This document shows positions 50,632-58,269 of a stretch of DNA of 64,000 nucleotides, one piece after another (positions within the stretch are counted from its first letter, which is position 1; each line of letters starts with the position of its first letter). The notes beneath the pieces were generated by a model. It did not search any database, had not been told where the DNA came from, and saw only the letters and a program-made list of their open reading frames with translations. This DNA comes from Gymnodinialimonas phycosphaerae (GTDB taxonomy: Bacteria; Pseudomonadota; Alphaproteobacteria; Rhodobacterales; Rhodobacteraceae), in the NCBI RefSeq assembly GCF_019195455.1, contig NZ_JAIMBW010000001.1:1922001-1986000 (forward strand). The letters run 5' to 3'. The translations under genes were made by a program, and so were the position numbers.

Positions 50632-52260
50632 ATGTCGGATATCACTGTTTTCAAAGCAAAAACAATCCTCACCATGGACCCGAACCGCCCCAAGGCCACC
50701 CATGTCGCGGTGCAAGACGGCCGCATTCTGGCAGTGGGCGGGCCGGATTGCGCGGACGCCTGGGGGCCGGTGCGCCACGACGATACCCTGGCCGACACAG
50801 TGCTGATGCCCGGCCTTGTGGAGGGCCACGCCCATATGATGGCCGGGGCGATCTGGGACTATACCTACGCCGGATATCACGACCGCATCGACCCTGATGG
50901 CACGCTGTGGAAGGGGCTGGCCAGCACCGAGGCCGTCGTCGCCCGCTTCGCGCAAGCAGAAGCCAAATTGTCCGCCGATGCGCCCCTTGTCGGCTGGGGC
51001 TTCGACCCCATTTTCCTGCCGGGTGAACGTCTGTCCCGCGCCCATCTGGACCGCGTCAGCCCCGACCGCCCCATCGCGATCATCTTCTCCAACTTCCACC
51101 TGATGTGTGTGAACTCCGCCGCGCTTGCCCTCGTCGGCTACGACGCCGGCACCAACGTGGAAGGCGTGGTGAAAGGCCCCGACGGCGCACCCACCGGGGA
51201 GTTGCAGGAAATGGCCGCGATGTTCCCGATCATGCGGCGGCTTGGCATCGATTTCCGCAACTTGTCCCAGCGCGACAGCTCGATCCGGTCCTACGCCAAG
51301 GTGGCGACCCGTGCGGGCGTCACGACGGTGACGGACCTGTTTTCGGAATTGCAGGACGAGGACCTGGCCCTGATGCAAGCGATCACCGGGGAAGCGGACT
51401 ACCCCCTGCGTATCGTGCCTGCCTTGGGCGCCGTGGGCGGCACCCCATCGGAAATCGCCGACCGCGCCTTGCGCTTGCGCGAAAAATCCACCGACAAGCT
51501 GCGCCTTGGGGCAGTGAAGTTGATGACCGACGGCTCCATCCAAGGCTGGACCGCACGGGTGAAATGGCCCGGCTATGTGGGCGGAAAACCCAACGGAATC
51601 TGGAACCTCGCCCCCGATCAGATCCGCGAGTTGTGCGTTGAAATGCATGCCCGAGGCGTCCAGATGCATATTCATGTCAACGGGGATGAAGCCTCGGAGG
51701 TGGTGATTGACGCGCTGGACGCCGCGATGCGCGCCGCCCCTTGGCCGGGCGCGCGCCACGTGCTGCAACATGGGCAACTGATGGGCGCCGACCAGTTCCG
51801 TCGCTGCGCGGAGATGGGCCTTTGTGTGAACCTCTTTGCCAACCATCTGTGGTATTTCGGCGATCAGCACGTCGCCCTGACCGTGGGCCGCGACCGTGCG
51901 GACCGGATGGACGGCGTGCGCGCGGCGCTTGATGCCGGGGTTCCCACTGCCATTCACTCCGACGCGCCGGTCACGCCGATGGGGCCGCTGTTCACCGCAT
52001 GGTGTGCCGTGAACCGGCGCACCATGTCGGGCGAGATCCTGGGAGAGGCGCAACAGATCACCGTCGACGAGGCCCTGCGCGCGATCACTCTTGGGGCGGC
52101 GTATACCTTGCGGTTGGACGATGAGATCGGCTCGATCGAAACCGGCAAGCGCGCCGATTTCGCCATTCTGGGCGCGGACCCACAGGCCGTGGCCCCCGCG
52201 GACCTGAAGGACGTGCCCGTCCTTGGCACGGTTTTCGCCGGACGGGTACATCTGCTGTGA
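50632..52260 (+). CDS. YtcJ-like amidohydrolase
   Basis: A 542-residue metal-dependent hydrolase of the amidohydrolase 3 (YtcJ/LAF3) group. The first metal site HAH lies in PGLVEGHAHMMAGA (near residue 66), further His residues in MHIHVNGDEASE and ARHVLQHGQLM, and the Asp in HSDAPVTP; the C-terminal part GSIETGKRADFAILG is typical. Substrates of this group are mostly unknown amides or imides. ATG 50632 fits the family N-terminus (MSDITVFKAKTILTMDP). Its TGA overlaps the GTG start of a G3E GTPase (GTGA), so the two are translationally coupled. Confidence 0.9.
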   Translation: MSDITVFKAKTILTMDPNRPKATHVAVQDGRILAVGGPDCADAWGPVRHDDTLADTVLMPGLVEGHAHMMAGAIWDYTYAGYHDRIDPDGTLWKGLASTEAVVARFAQAEAKLSADAPLVGWGFDPIFLPGERLSRAHLDRVSPDRPIAIIFSNFHLMCVNSAALALVGYDAGTNVEGVVKGPDGAPTGELQEMAAMFPIMRRLGIDFRNLSQRDSSIRSYAKVATRAGVTTVTDLFSELQDEDLALMQAITGEADYPLRIVPALGAVGGTPSEIADRALRLREKSTDKLRLGAVKLMTDGSIQGWTARVKWPGYVGGKPNGIWNLAPDQIRELCVEMHARGVQMHIHVNGDEASEVVIDALDAAMRAAPWPGARHVLQHGQLMGADQFRRCAEMGLCVNLFANHLWYFGDQHVALTVGRDRADRMDGVRAALDAGVPTAIHSDAPVTPMGPLFTAWCAVNRRTMSGEILGEAQQITVDEALRAITLGAAYTLRLDDEIGSIETGKRADFAILGADPQAVAPADLKDVPVLGTVFAGRVHLL

Positions 52261-53135
52261 CCCCTCTGCCCCTCACCGTCGTGGCGGGCTATCTGGGCGC
52301 CGGGAAAACCACCTTCATCAACCGTTTGCTGGCCGGCGAGCACGGGCTGCGCCTGATGGTCCTTGTCAATGACTTCGGGGCAATCAACATCGACGCGGGG
52401 CTTATTGCCTCGGCGGACGGCGACACGATCGCGCTGACCAACGGGTGCGTGTGCTGCACCATGGGGGCGGATCTTTTCATGGCACTGGGCGACGCGCTCG
52501 ATCGGCGCCCCCGCCCGGATCACCTGATCGTCGAAGCCAGCGGGGTGGCGGACCCGACCCGTATCGCCAACGCGGCGCTGGCCGAGCCGGACCTGTCCTA
52601 CGCGGGCATTCTGACGGTCGTGGACGGGGCGCAAATCGCGGCACTCTGCGAGGACCCGATGATCGGCACACAGGTCCGCGACCAGATCAGCTGCGCGGAC
52701 ATGGTCGTCGTCAGCAAGGTGGCCGAGGTATCCCCGGCCCTGGGAAACGTGCTCTCGGGCCTGACATCGGCGTCAGTGGTTCTTGGCTCTGAAACGCTTG
52801 ATCTTGCATCTCTTCTACTCGAGTCCCCCGACGCTGCGCATCCGCAGATCTCTACGCCTCACCCGGCCTATCAGGGGTGGACCTACAGCGGAGACAGGGC
52901 GTTGAGCCGCGACAGCCTTGAAAGCGCCGTGGCTGGTCGCCCGCCGTCCCTGTATCGCCTGAAGGGGTTTGTTGCGGCCCCGGACGGCACCGCGTGGGAG
53001 GTCCACGCCGTGGGGCACCACGTGTCTGTCACGCCCCATGGGCCCGTCGCCCAGACCCAACTTGTCGCCATCGGCCTCGCGTCGCGCGTGGATCTGGCAG
53101 AGGTCGACGCCTGGTGGGCAGCGGCCCGCGCCTAA
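52257..53135 (+). CDS. G3E GTPase, CobW-like metallochaperone
   Basis: A 292-residue P-loop GTPase. The Walker A GYLGAGKTTFINRLL is at residues 11-25, the metal-binding CxCC motif is GCVCC near 63-67, Walker B EASGVADP is near 95-101, and a CobW C-terminal domain follows (PSLYRLKGFVAAPDG). G3E proteins insert metals into enzymes. The GTG start overlaps the amidohydrolase stop, suggesting that the amidohydrolase is the client. The GTPase is shorter than classic CobW (about 350). Its stop overlaps that of gndA. Confidence 0.87.
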   Translation: MTPLPLTVVAGYLGAGKTTFINRLLAGEHGLRLMVLVNDFGAINIDAGLIASADGDTIALTNGCVCCTMGADLFMALGDALDRRPRPDHLIVEASGVADPTRIANAALAEPDLSYAGILTVVDGAQIAALCEDPMIGTQVRDQISCADMVVVSKVAEVSPALGNVLSGLTSASVVLGSETLDLASLLLESPDAAHPQISTPHPAYQGWTYSGDRALSRDSLESAVAGRPPSLYRLKGFVAAPDGTAWEVHAVGHHVSVTPHGPVAQTQLVAIGLASRVDLAEVDAWWAAARA

Positions 53136-54523
53136 TCGTCGGCCCAGGGCCCGTGCTGGTCCTTGTCGCCCGTATCCATGCGCACGAACCCATGCAGGCC
53201 AAAGTAGTCCCGTTGCCCCTGGATCATGTTCGCCGTCCCACGTGCCTGTCGCATCGTGTCGAAATACGCCAATGCCGCCGCCATCGCAGGCACGGGCAGG
53301 CCCGCGCTAGTGGCCGCGATCACCGTTTGCCGCAGGGCACCGATGGTTTCGGACAGGATGTCCGAGAAGTAGGGCGCGGCCATCAGGGTCGTGTCTGGTG
53401 CGGCCTCGAAGGCCTCGGCCATGTCGTCCAGCATGGCAGACCGGATGATGCAGCCCGCACGCCAATTGCGGGCGATGACCTCGGGTTTGAGGGACCAGTC
53501 AAACGCCCGTGCGGCGGCGCGGAGCATGTCGAAGCCCTGCGCGTAGCACAGGATCTTGCCGCAGGTCAGCGCTGCCTCAAGTATATCAATTGGTATATCA
53601 ATTCTATCCACGCCCCCGAAGGTCGCGGCCAGATCGGCCCGCAAACCGCGTTGTGCGGACATGTTTCGGGCGGCGACGGCGGCCTCGATCACCGGGATCG
53701 GGGTGCCAAGGTGCTGCGCCTCGATCGCGGTCCAGCGCCCGGTGCCCTTCTGCCCCGCCGCATCGACGATCACGTCCAGAAGCGGGCCGTCTGTGGCCGT
53801 ATCATGGGCTAGGGCAACCTTGGCTGACGTCTCGATCAGGAACGAGCTGAGGCGCCCGTTGTTCCAACCCTCGAACACCTCGCCCACCTGCGGGGCCTCC
53901 ATCGCCAAGCCGTCGCGCATCAGGCCATAGACCTCGGCGATCAACTGCATGTCGGCGTATTCGATCCCGTTGTGGACAGCCTTCACGAAATGGCCTGCGC
54001 CGTTTTCGCCCATCAGGTTGGCGCAAGGCGTGCCCTCGAAACTGGCGGCGATGGCGGTCAGGATCGGCGCGACCCGCGCCCAAAGATCCGGGTCGCCACC
54101 GCCCATGATCGCGGGGCCATGGCGGGCACCGTCTTCCCCGCCTGAAACGCCGATGCCAAGGAACGGACGCTCCAGCACTTCCATCCGGCGCATCGTGTCG
54201 CGGAAGTTCGCGTTGCCCGCATCGATCACCATGTCATCGGGCCCAAGATAAGGGTCGAGCGCCTCAATCTGATCGTCCACGGGCTGTCCTGCGGGCACCA
54301 TCAGGATAATCGCGCGGGGGCCTTTGAGGGCAGCGGCCAAATCCTCCAGCGTGTCTGTCGCGATCACATTGGCCGCCAAGTCGCCTGCCTCTTCCACAAA
54401 CGCGTGGGTCTTCTCGGTCGTGCGGTTCCACACGGCGACCGTGAAGCCCTTCTCTGCGATGTTGAGCGCAAGCGCCGAGCCCATCGTCCCCAGCCCGATC
54501 AATCCGATATCTGCCCGTGCCAT
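53132..54523 (-). CDS. gndA: 6-phosphogluconate dehydrogenase (decarboxylating)
   Basis: A 463-residue NADP-dependent enzyme of the oxidative pentose phosphate pathway that turns 6-phosphogluconate into ribulose-5-phosphate. The Rossmann motif IGLIGLGTMGSALALNIAEKGF is at the N-terminus, VSGGEDGARHGPAIMGGG near residue 128, and GENGAGHFVKAVHNGIEYADMQLIAE carries the catalytic Lys and the substrate site. ATG 54523 lies seven bases after GGGAG; ATG 54529 is too close to it. The gene stands alone; its stop overlaps the convergent GTPase. Confidence 0.95.
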   Translation of the reverse strand: MARADIGLIGLGTMGSALALNIAEKGFTVAVWNRTTEKTHAFVEEAGDLAANVIATDTLEDLAAALKGPRAIILMVPAGQPVDDQIEALDPYLGPDDMVIDAGNANFRDTMRRMEVLERPFLGIGVSGGEDGARHGPAIMGGGDPDLWARVAPILTAIAASFEGTPCANLMGENGAGHFVKAVHNGIEYADMQLIAEVYGLMRDGLAMEAPQVGEVFEGWNNGRLSSFLIETSAKVALAHDTATDGPLLDVIVDAAGQKGTGRWTAIEAQHLGTPIPVIEAAVAARNMSAQRGLRADLAATFGGVDRIDIPIDILEAALTCGKILCYAQGFDMLRAAARAFDWSLKPEVIARNWRAGCIIRSAMLDDMAEAFEAAPDTTLMAAPYFSDILSETIGALRQTVIAATSAGLPVPAMAAALAYFDTMRQARGTANMIQGQRDYFGLHGFVRMDTGDKDQHGPWADD

Positions 54524-54592
54524 AGCCATTCTCCCTGTTCGCCCCCATCAAGGCATGGTCGCGCGCAAATGCAAGTCGCGGGTGCTGAAACG

Positions 54593-54619
54593 AAAAACGC
54601 GCCCTTCATAGGGGCGCGT
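54593..54619 (-). terminator. Rho-independent terminator of the DUF6280-like gene
   Basis: On the minus strand, 8-bp GC-rich arms (ACGCGCCC and complement) around seven bases are followed by TTTTT. It lies 33 bp after the small-protein stop and before gndA, and should end that transcript. Confidence 0.75.
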
Positions 54620-54651
54620 CTTCGAAGCTGGCAGCTTTTTTATCTTGGTGA

Positions 54652-54963
54652 TCAGGCGGCTTCGGCCTGATTGCGGCGTTCACTTTCTTCGCGGCTGAGG
54701 GCCACAGAGGTGCGAACCCCGTTTGCCACGAAGGCCATCAGGCCGTTCACGACGCGTTCGTTCGGGTCAATGCCAGCGCAAGAGAGGACTTCACGTCCGT
54801 CCCGCGACCGCGCCCATCGAGCGATTTGCTCTGGACCATTCCCGTATTTCTTGTCATCGGCGATCGCATCATCCAACGCTGCCAAGACGACGGCGGCGAA
54901 AAGTTTCCGCGCCCGTGTGCCCTGTTCAAAGTTGAAGGCGGTTCCGTCAACGAAATCCCGCAT
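54652..54963 (-). CDS. Small conserved protein (DUF6280-like)
   Basis: A 103-residue soluble protein starting MRDFVDGTAFNFEQGTRARKLFAAVVLAALDDAIADDKKYGNGPEQIARWARSRDGREVL-like sequence (its features: a helix LFAAVVLAALDDAIADDKK, then RWARSRDGREVL). It resembles the DUF6280 family of Rhodobacterales; the number is from memory. A helical protein with a charged C-terminal end (REESERRNQAEAA), function unknown. ATG 54963 has AAGGAAGC upstream; the frame extends upstream without family similarity. It is followed by a good terminator. Confidence 0.72.
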   Translation of the reverse strand: MRDFVDGTAFNFEQGTRARKLFAAVVLAALDDAIADDKKYGNGPEQIARWARSRDGREVLSCAGIDPNERVVNGLMAFVANGVRTSVALSREESERRNQAEAA

Positions 54964-55150
54964 TTCGCTTCCTTTTATTGCTCTTGCATTTTCGGCGTGC
55001 CGCTCGTTATGCCCAGATTCTGTGCAGCGTAGGGATGCAAATATCACAAAGGTGGTATTCGCAGAGCGCATAGCTCGCCCTTTCGGTGTACAGTTTCCAG
55101 TGTATGGACACCCTTCCAGAGCCCAGATATAGGTTGCGTCAACTTTTTCT

Positions 55151-55172
55151 CAAGGTTTTGCCAAGGTTTTGC
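55151..55172 (+). repeat. Tandem 11-bp duplication at the efp ribosome site
   Basis: CAAGGTTTTGC occurs twice head to tail, at 55151-55161 and 55162-55172, ending three bases before the efp ATG. Each copy carries an AAGG Shine-Dalgarno core; only the second (55163-55166) is at normal spacing. Confidence 0.85.
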
Positions 55173-55175
55173 CAC

Positions 55176-55739
55176 ATGCCGAAAATTAACGGAAACGAGA
55201 TCAGACCGGGCAACGTCCTCGAACACAATGGCGGACTATGGGCCGCCGTTAAGGTTGATCATGTGAAACCCGGCAAGGGCGGCGCCTTTGCTCAGGTCGA
55301 GATGAAGAACCTTCGTAACGGCTCAAAGCTTAACGAACGGTTTAGATCCGCCGACAAAGTCGAGCGCGTTCGCCTTGAGCAGAAAGATCAGCAATTCCTG
55401 TATGAATCCGACGGAATGTTGGTGTTCATGGATGCGGAAACCTATGAACAAATCGAGCTTCCGGCAGATTTGCTGGGGGAGCGGCGCCCGTTCCTGCAAG
55501 ACGGCATGACCATCGTCGTGGAGTTCCACGAGGAAGAAGCGCTCAACGCCAGCCTGCCCCAGAAGGTGGTCTGCAAGGTCGTGGAGACCGAGCCCGTGGT
55601 TAAGGGACAGACGGCGGCGAACTCGTTCAAGCCCGCGATCCTCGACAATGGTGTCAAAGTTATGGTGCCGCCCTTCGTGGGCCAGGACGAAGACATCGTC
55701 GTCAATACGGAAACAATGGATTACTCCGAACGCGCCTGA
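55176..55739 (+). CDS. efp: Elongation factor P
   Basis: A 187-residue translation factor that relieves ribosome stalling at polyproline. Three beta-barrel domains are visible; the loop [12 protein letters not shown] carries Lys34, the site modified by EpmA-type beta-lysylation. The C-terminal signature is [30 protein letters not shown] 55176 begins [13 protein letters not shown], the usual start; an upstream in-frame extension is not family-like. The ribosome site is a tandem duplication. Confidence 0.95.
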   Translation: MPKINGNEIRPGNVLEHNGGLWAAVKVDHVKPGKGGAFAQVEMKNLRNGSKLNERFRSADKVERVRLEQKDQQFLYESDGMLVFMDAETYEQIELPADLLGERRPFLQDGMTIVVEFHEEEALNASLPQKVVCKVVETEPVVKGQTAANSFKPAILDNGVKVMVPPFVGQDEDIVVNTETMDYSERA

Positions 55740-55787
55740 AGCTCGGGCTTGGCGCGCGATTTTCGCGCTTCCCCCAGTTGGATCCCC

Positions 55788-56642
55788 CTAGCGCCGCCCG
55801 GACCAGGGCCCGGAAGGTGTTCTTCGCGTGCCTGCGCGGGGCACACGGCCAAGATCGGCCAAGGGGCGTTCGACGCCCTTAGGGCTGCGGACCCGGCGGA
55901 CTGCCGGGATGGGCGAGCGGTGGCGCCTGGAGACCCTGTATTCGACCTCTGGGTGGGGCTGCTTGCCGCCGAACGCCGCCCAATAGCCTCGGGCCCCGCG
56001 CCGCATCCACAACGGCCAGGCCAGCACCACGCCCGCAAGAAAGCCCCCCGCATGGGCCCAATAGGCCACGCCGCCCCCAACCAGATCCATCGACAGGCCG
56101 CTGACCAATTGCAGGCCGAACCACAGGCCCAACATCAGCCAGGCGGGGATCGTGAAGATCCTGACAAAGACCACCAGAATGACCAGCACGTCGAGCCGGG
56201 CGCGCGGAAACATCAACAGGTAGCCGCCCATGACGCCCGCGATTGCGCCGGACGCGCCGACCATCGGAAGCGTGGAGGATGGGTCCGCCAGGATCTGCCC
56301 CCCGGCCGCCGCCACCCCGCTGGCGAGATAGAAAAACGCGAACCCAAGGTGGCCCATCAAATCTTCCAGATTGTCGCCAAAAATCCACAGGAACACCATG
56401 TTGCCGATCAGATGCATCCAGCCGCCATGCAGGAACATCGACGTCAGCACCGTATGGGCGCCACCGCCAGAGAGGACCGATTGCGGCACCAGCCCCCATT
56501 CGGTGTAGAAGGCCAGAAACTGCGCCTCGTTCCCGGCCATCGATGGGAAATAGAGCAAGAAGACCACAACATTGATCGCGATGAGGGCCCAGGTGACGAA
56601 GGGCGTCCTCTCGGACGGGTTGTGATCTCGGATCGGAAACAT
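55788..56642 (-). CDS. Rhomboid family intramembrane serine protease
   Basis: A 284-residue membrane protein with six helices. FLHGGWMHLIGNMVFLWIFGDNLED is the N-terminal L1/TM2 motif (HxxxN), the nucleophile Ser lies in VGASGAIAGVMGGY, and the catalytic His is in AHAGGFLAGV. A basic, Arg-rich C-terminal tail of about 50 residues follows. Rhomboids cleave transmembrane substrates. The start ATG 56642 (MFPIRDHNPSERTP) is family-like. It converges with efp with a 48-bp gap. Confidence 0.93.
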   Translation of the reverse strand: MFPIRDHNPSERTPFVTWALIAINVVVFLLYFPSMAGNEAQFLAFYTEWGLVPQSVLSGGGAHTVLTSMFLHGGWMHLIGNMVFLWIFGDNLEDLMGHLGFAFFYLASGVAAAGGQILADPSSTLPMVGASGAIAGVMGGYLLMFPRARLDVLVILVVFVRIFTIPAWLMLGLWFGLQLVSGLSMDLVGGGVAYWAHAGGFLAGVVLAWPLWMRRGARGYWAAFGGKQPHPEVEYRVSRRHRSPIPAVRRVRSPKGVERPLADLGRVPRAGTRRTPSGPWSGRR

Positions 56643-56813
56643 GGCGCTTAGGTTGGGCCTCCGTAGGGGAAGGTCAAGCGAAAGCCGTGCGCGGGGGGTA
56701 ATGATGGGGTGCGACGCACAGCGCGCAACCCTTACGCATTGCGCACCTTCTGGCGGCGTCAAGACAGGTGCTTCCGGGATCAGCCTGGGATCAGGTTCCG
56801 TGGTGCGTGCCGC

Positions 56814-58064
56814 TTATTCCAGGTCTTCAGCCGCCAGGGCCAATCGGATCTCACGACGGACCATCTTGCGCACATTGCGCGTGATGCGCTGGCCCAGCAC
56901 GCCCTGAAGCTCTTCACGGACAACGTCCACGATGATTTCGCGCAGCGTATCTTCATCGAGAATGCCGTCGTCAGTTTCCGGGAAGGAAAACGGCGATGGG
57001 GTATCGCCGAGATCTTCTACGGTCTGTTCGGAAGTCGGTTCGGCAGTCTGTTCGGCTGTCTGCCCGGCAGTGCTTTCGGCGGGCTGCTCAGTGGGCTGTT
57101 CAACAGAGCGTGACGCCCGAGAGAAGATCGGCGTGGACTGCGCACGCTCCTCTTTCTCAGGATCCTCAAGCCCAAGGGCTTCGGCTTGGGCTTCGGCATC
57201 TGGGGCGTCGGCGGTTTGGTCCTCTGCCCCGAGGTCTTCATCGATCGGCGCCTCGGCAGGATCGTCCAGCACTGCATCAGCGCCTGACGGGGCATCTTCC
57301 ACGGTCCCTTCTTTTGCCTGACGTTCAACAAGTTCTTCGACCATCGCGGTATCCGGCGCGCCCGCGTCATCCTCACCGCTCGCCTCTTGCGGAGCGACAT
57401 CTTCGGCCTCGTCTTCTTCGGCCGGGTCTTCGACGGTTGCGTCCGCGCCGGTTTCAGGCGCGGGATCGCGGCGGGCGACCAGCGTCAGAAGCGCTGCTTC
57501 CGCGCCGCCTTCGGGCCAGTTGTCGTCGCCCGTCTCGGATTCGAAATCCGCAACGCTCGCGTCGGCGCCATCCAGACGGATCAGATCCGCAAGGTCTTCT
57601 TCCGCAGGCTCGTCGCTGTGGTCGTCGATCCACTCTTGCGCCGCGGGCCCCTCTTGCGTTGAGCCACCAACGGCATCGAAATGCGCCAGACGGTCGTCCG
57701 GCTGCCATTCTGGCTCAACCTCTTGCGGGGGCACCGCGTCAAGCTCTTGCACCGGCGCGTCGACTTCGGCGGTGACGATCTCTGCAATCAGATCCTCGGC
57801 GTCGGGCGTTTGCGCAGCGGTGCTGTCGCTGTCCGGCTCCGACGAGGTTGCGACGGGCACCCAAGGGTCCTCCGGGTCTGTGACCCGGAACGACGGTGAC
57901 AGAATCAACGCCTCGACCTGTTGTTCGGGGGCCTCGGCCTGAGAGGGCTCAGACGCGCTTGGGTGAGTGGCGCCATCGTGGATGGGCGCGTGGTCGGATA
58001 CCAGCCTGCGGACAGATGCCAAGACATCTTCGATCTCTTCCGGCGTTTTCGCGGGATCGGACAT
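56814..58064 (-). CDS. Acidic low-complexity protein with PopZ-like ends
   Basis: A 416-residue, very acidic protein. The N-terminal helix EEIEDVLASVRRLVSDHA resembles the PopZ/DUF2497 start (EEILASIRRIISED), and the C-terminal helices LREIIVDVVREELQGVLGQRITRNVRKMVRREI resemble the PopZ oligomerisation end. Between them are about 330 residues of Glu/Asp/Ala/Pro-rich disordered sequence, much longer than Caulobacter PopZ (177 residues in all), including seven 4-residue repeats. The gene sits beside tolC and pcm, as popZ does in other alphaproteobacteria. If a PopZ, it would organise the cell pole. Similarity is limited to the ends, so this is a structured guess. Confidence 0.6.
   Translation of the reverse strand: MSDPAKTPEEIEDVLASVRRLVSDHAPIHDGATHPSASEPSQAEAPEQQVEALILSPSFRVTDPEDPWVPVATSSEPDSDSTAAQTPDAEDLIAEIVTAEVDAPVQELDAVPPQEVEPEWQPDDRLAHFDAVGGSTQEGPAAQEWIDDHSDEPAEEDLADLIRLDGADASVADFESETGDDNWPEGGAEAALLTLVARRDPAPETGADATVEDPAEEDEAEDVAPQEASGEDDAGAPDTAMVEELVERQAKEGTVEDAPSGADAVLDDPAEAPIDEDLGAEDQTADAPDAEAQAEALGLEDPEKEERAQSTPIFSRASRSVEQPTEQPAESTAGQTAEQTAEPTSEQTVEDLGDTPSPFSFPETDDGILDEDTLREIIVDVVREELQGVLGQRITRNVRKMVRREIRLALAAEDLE
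57018..57101. repeat. Degenerate 12-bp tandem repeat inside the PopZ-like gene
   Basis: Seven consecutive 12-bp units on the minus strand code for EQPT, EQPA, ESTA, GQTA, EQTA, EPTS and EQTV. Unit length is constant while bases vary, so the repeat is older than a fresh minisatellite. It sits in the disordered linker. Confidence 0.8.
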
Positions 58065-58114
58065 TCATGCTCTCCTCAAGGGTCCCGCAGAATCGCCTCT
58101 GCACACTCCAGTTG

Positions 58115-58132
58115 CGGCCCTTTTCCGGGCCG
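58115..58132. other. Hairpin CGGCCC-N6-GGGCCG before the PopZ-like gene
   Basis: Six-base perfect arms lie 51-68 bp upstream of the PopZ-like start, within the 205-bp gap after tolC. A second hairpin (ACGCGC-N8-GCGCGT, 58238-58257) lies just after the tolC stop and may end its transcript. Neither has a T-run. Confidence 0.35.
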
Positions 58133-58269
58133 TTCTGCTGATCACTTCGCGTATACGATACCCAAAAGCGTCATTTCACACAACAATTCCTGTGTATGAC
58201 CCCCGAAGGATTTAACTCAAAGCCCATATGTTGCGCCACGCGCTCCGGTTGGCGCGTCATGGGGGGCGA

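Noticed and set aside
54625..54642. Hairpin AAGCT-GGC-AGCTT followed by a T-run on the plus strand
   Set aside because: No plus-strand gene ends nearby, the stem is only five pairs, and the stronger minus-strand terminator beside it explains the area.
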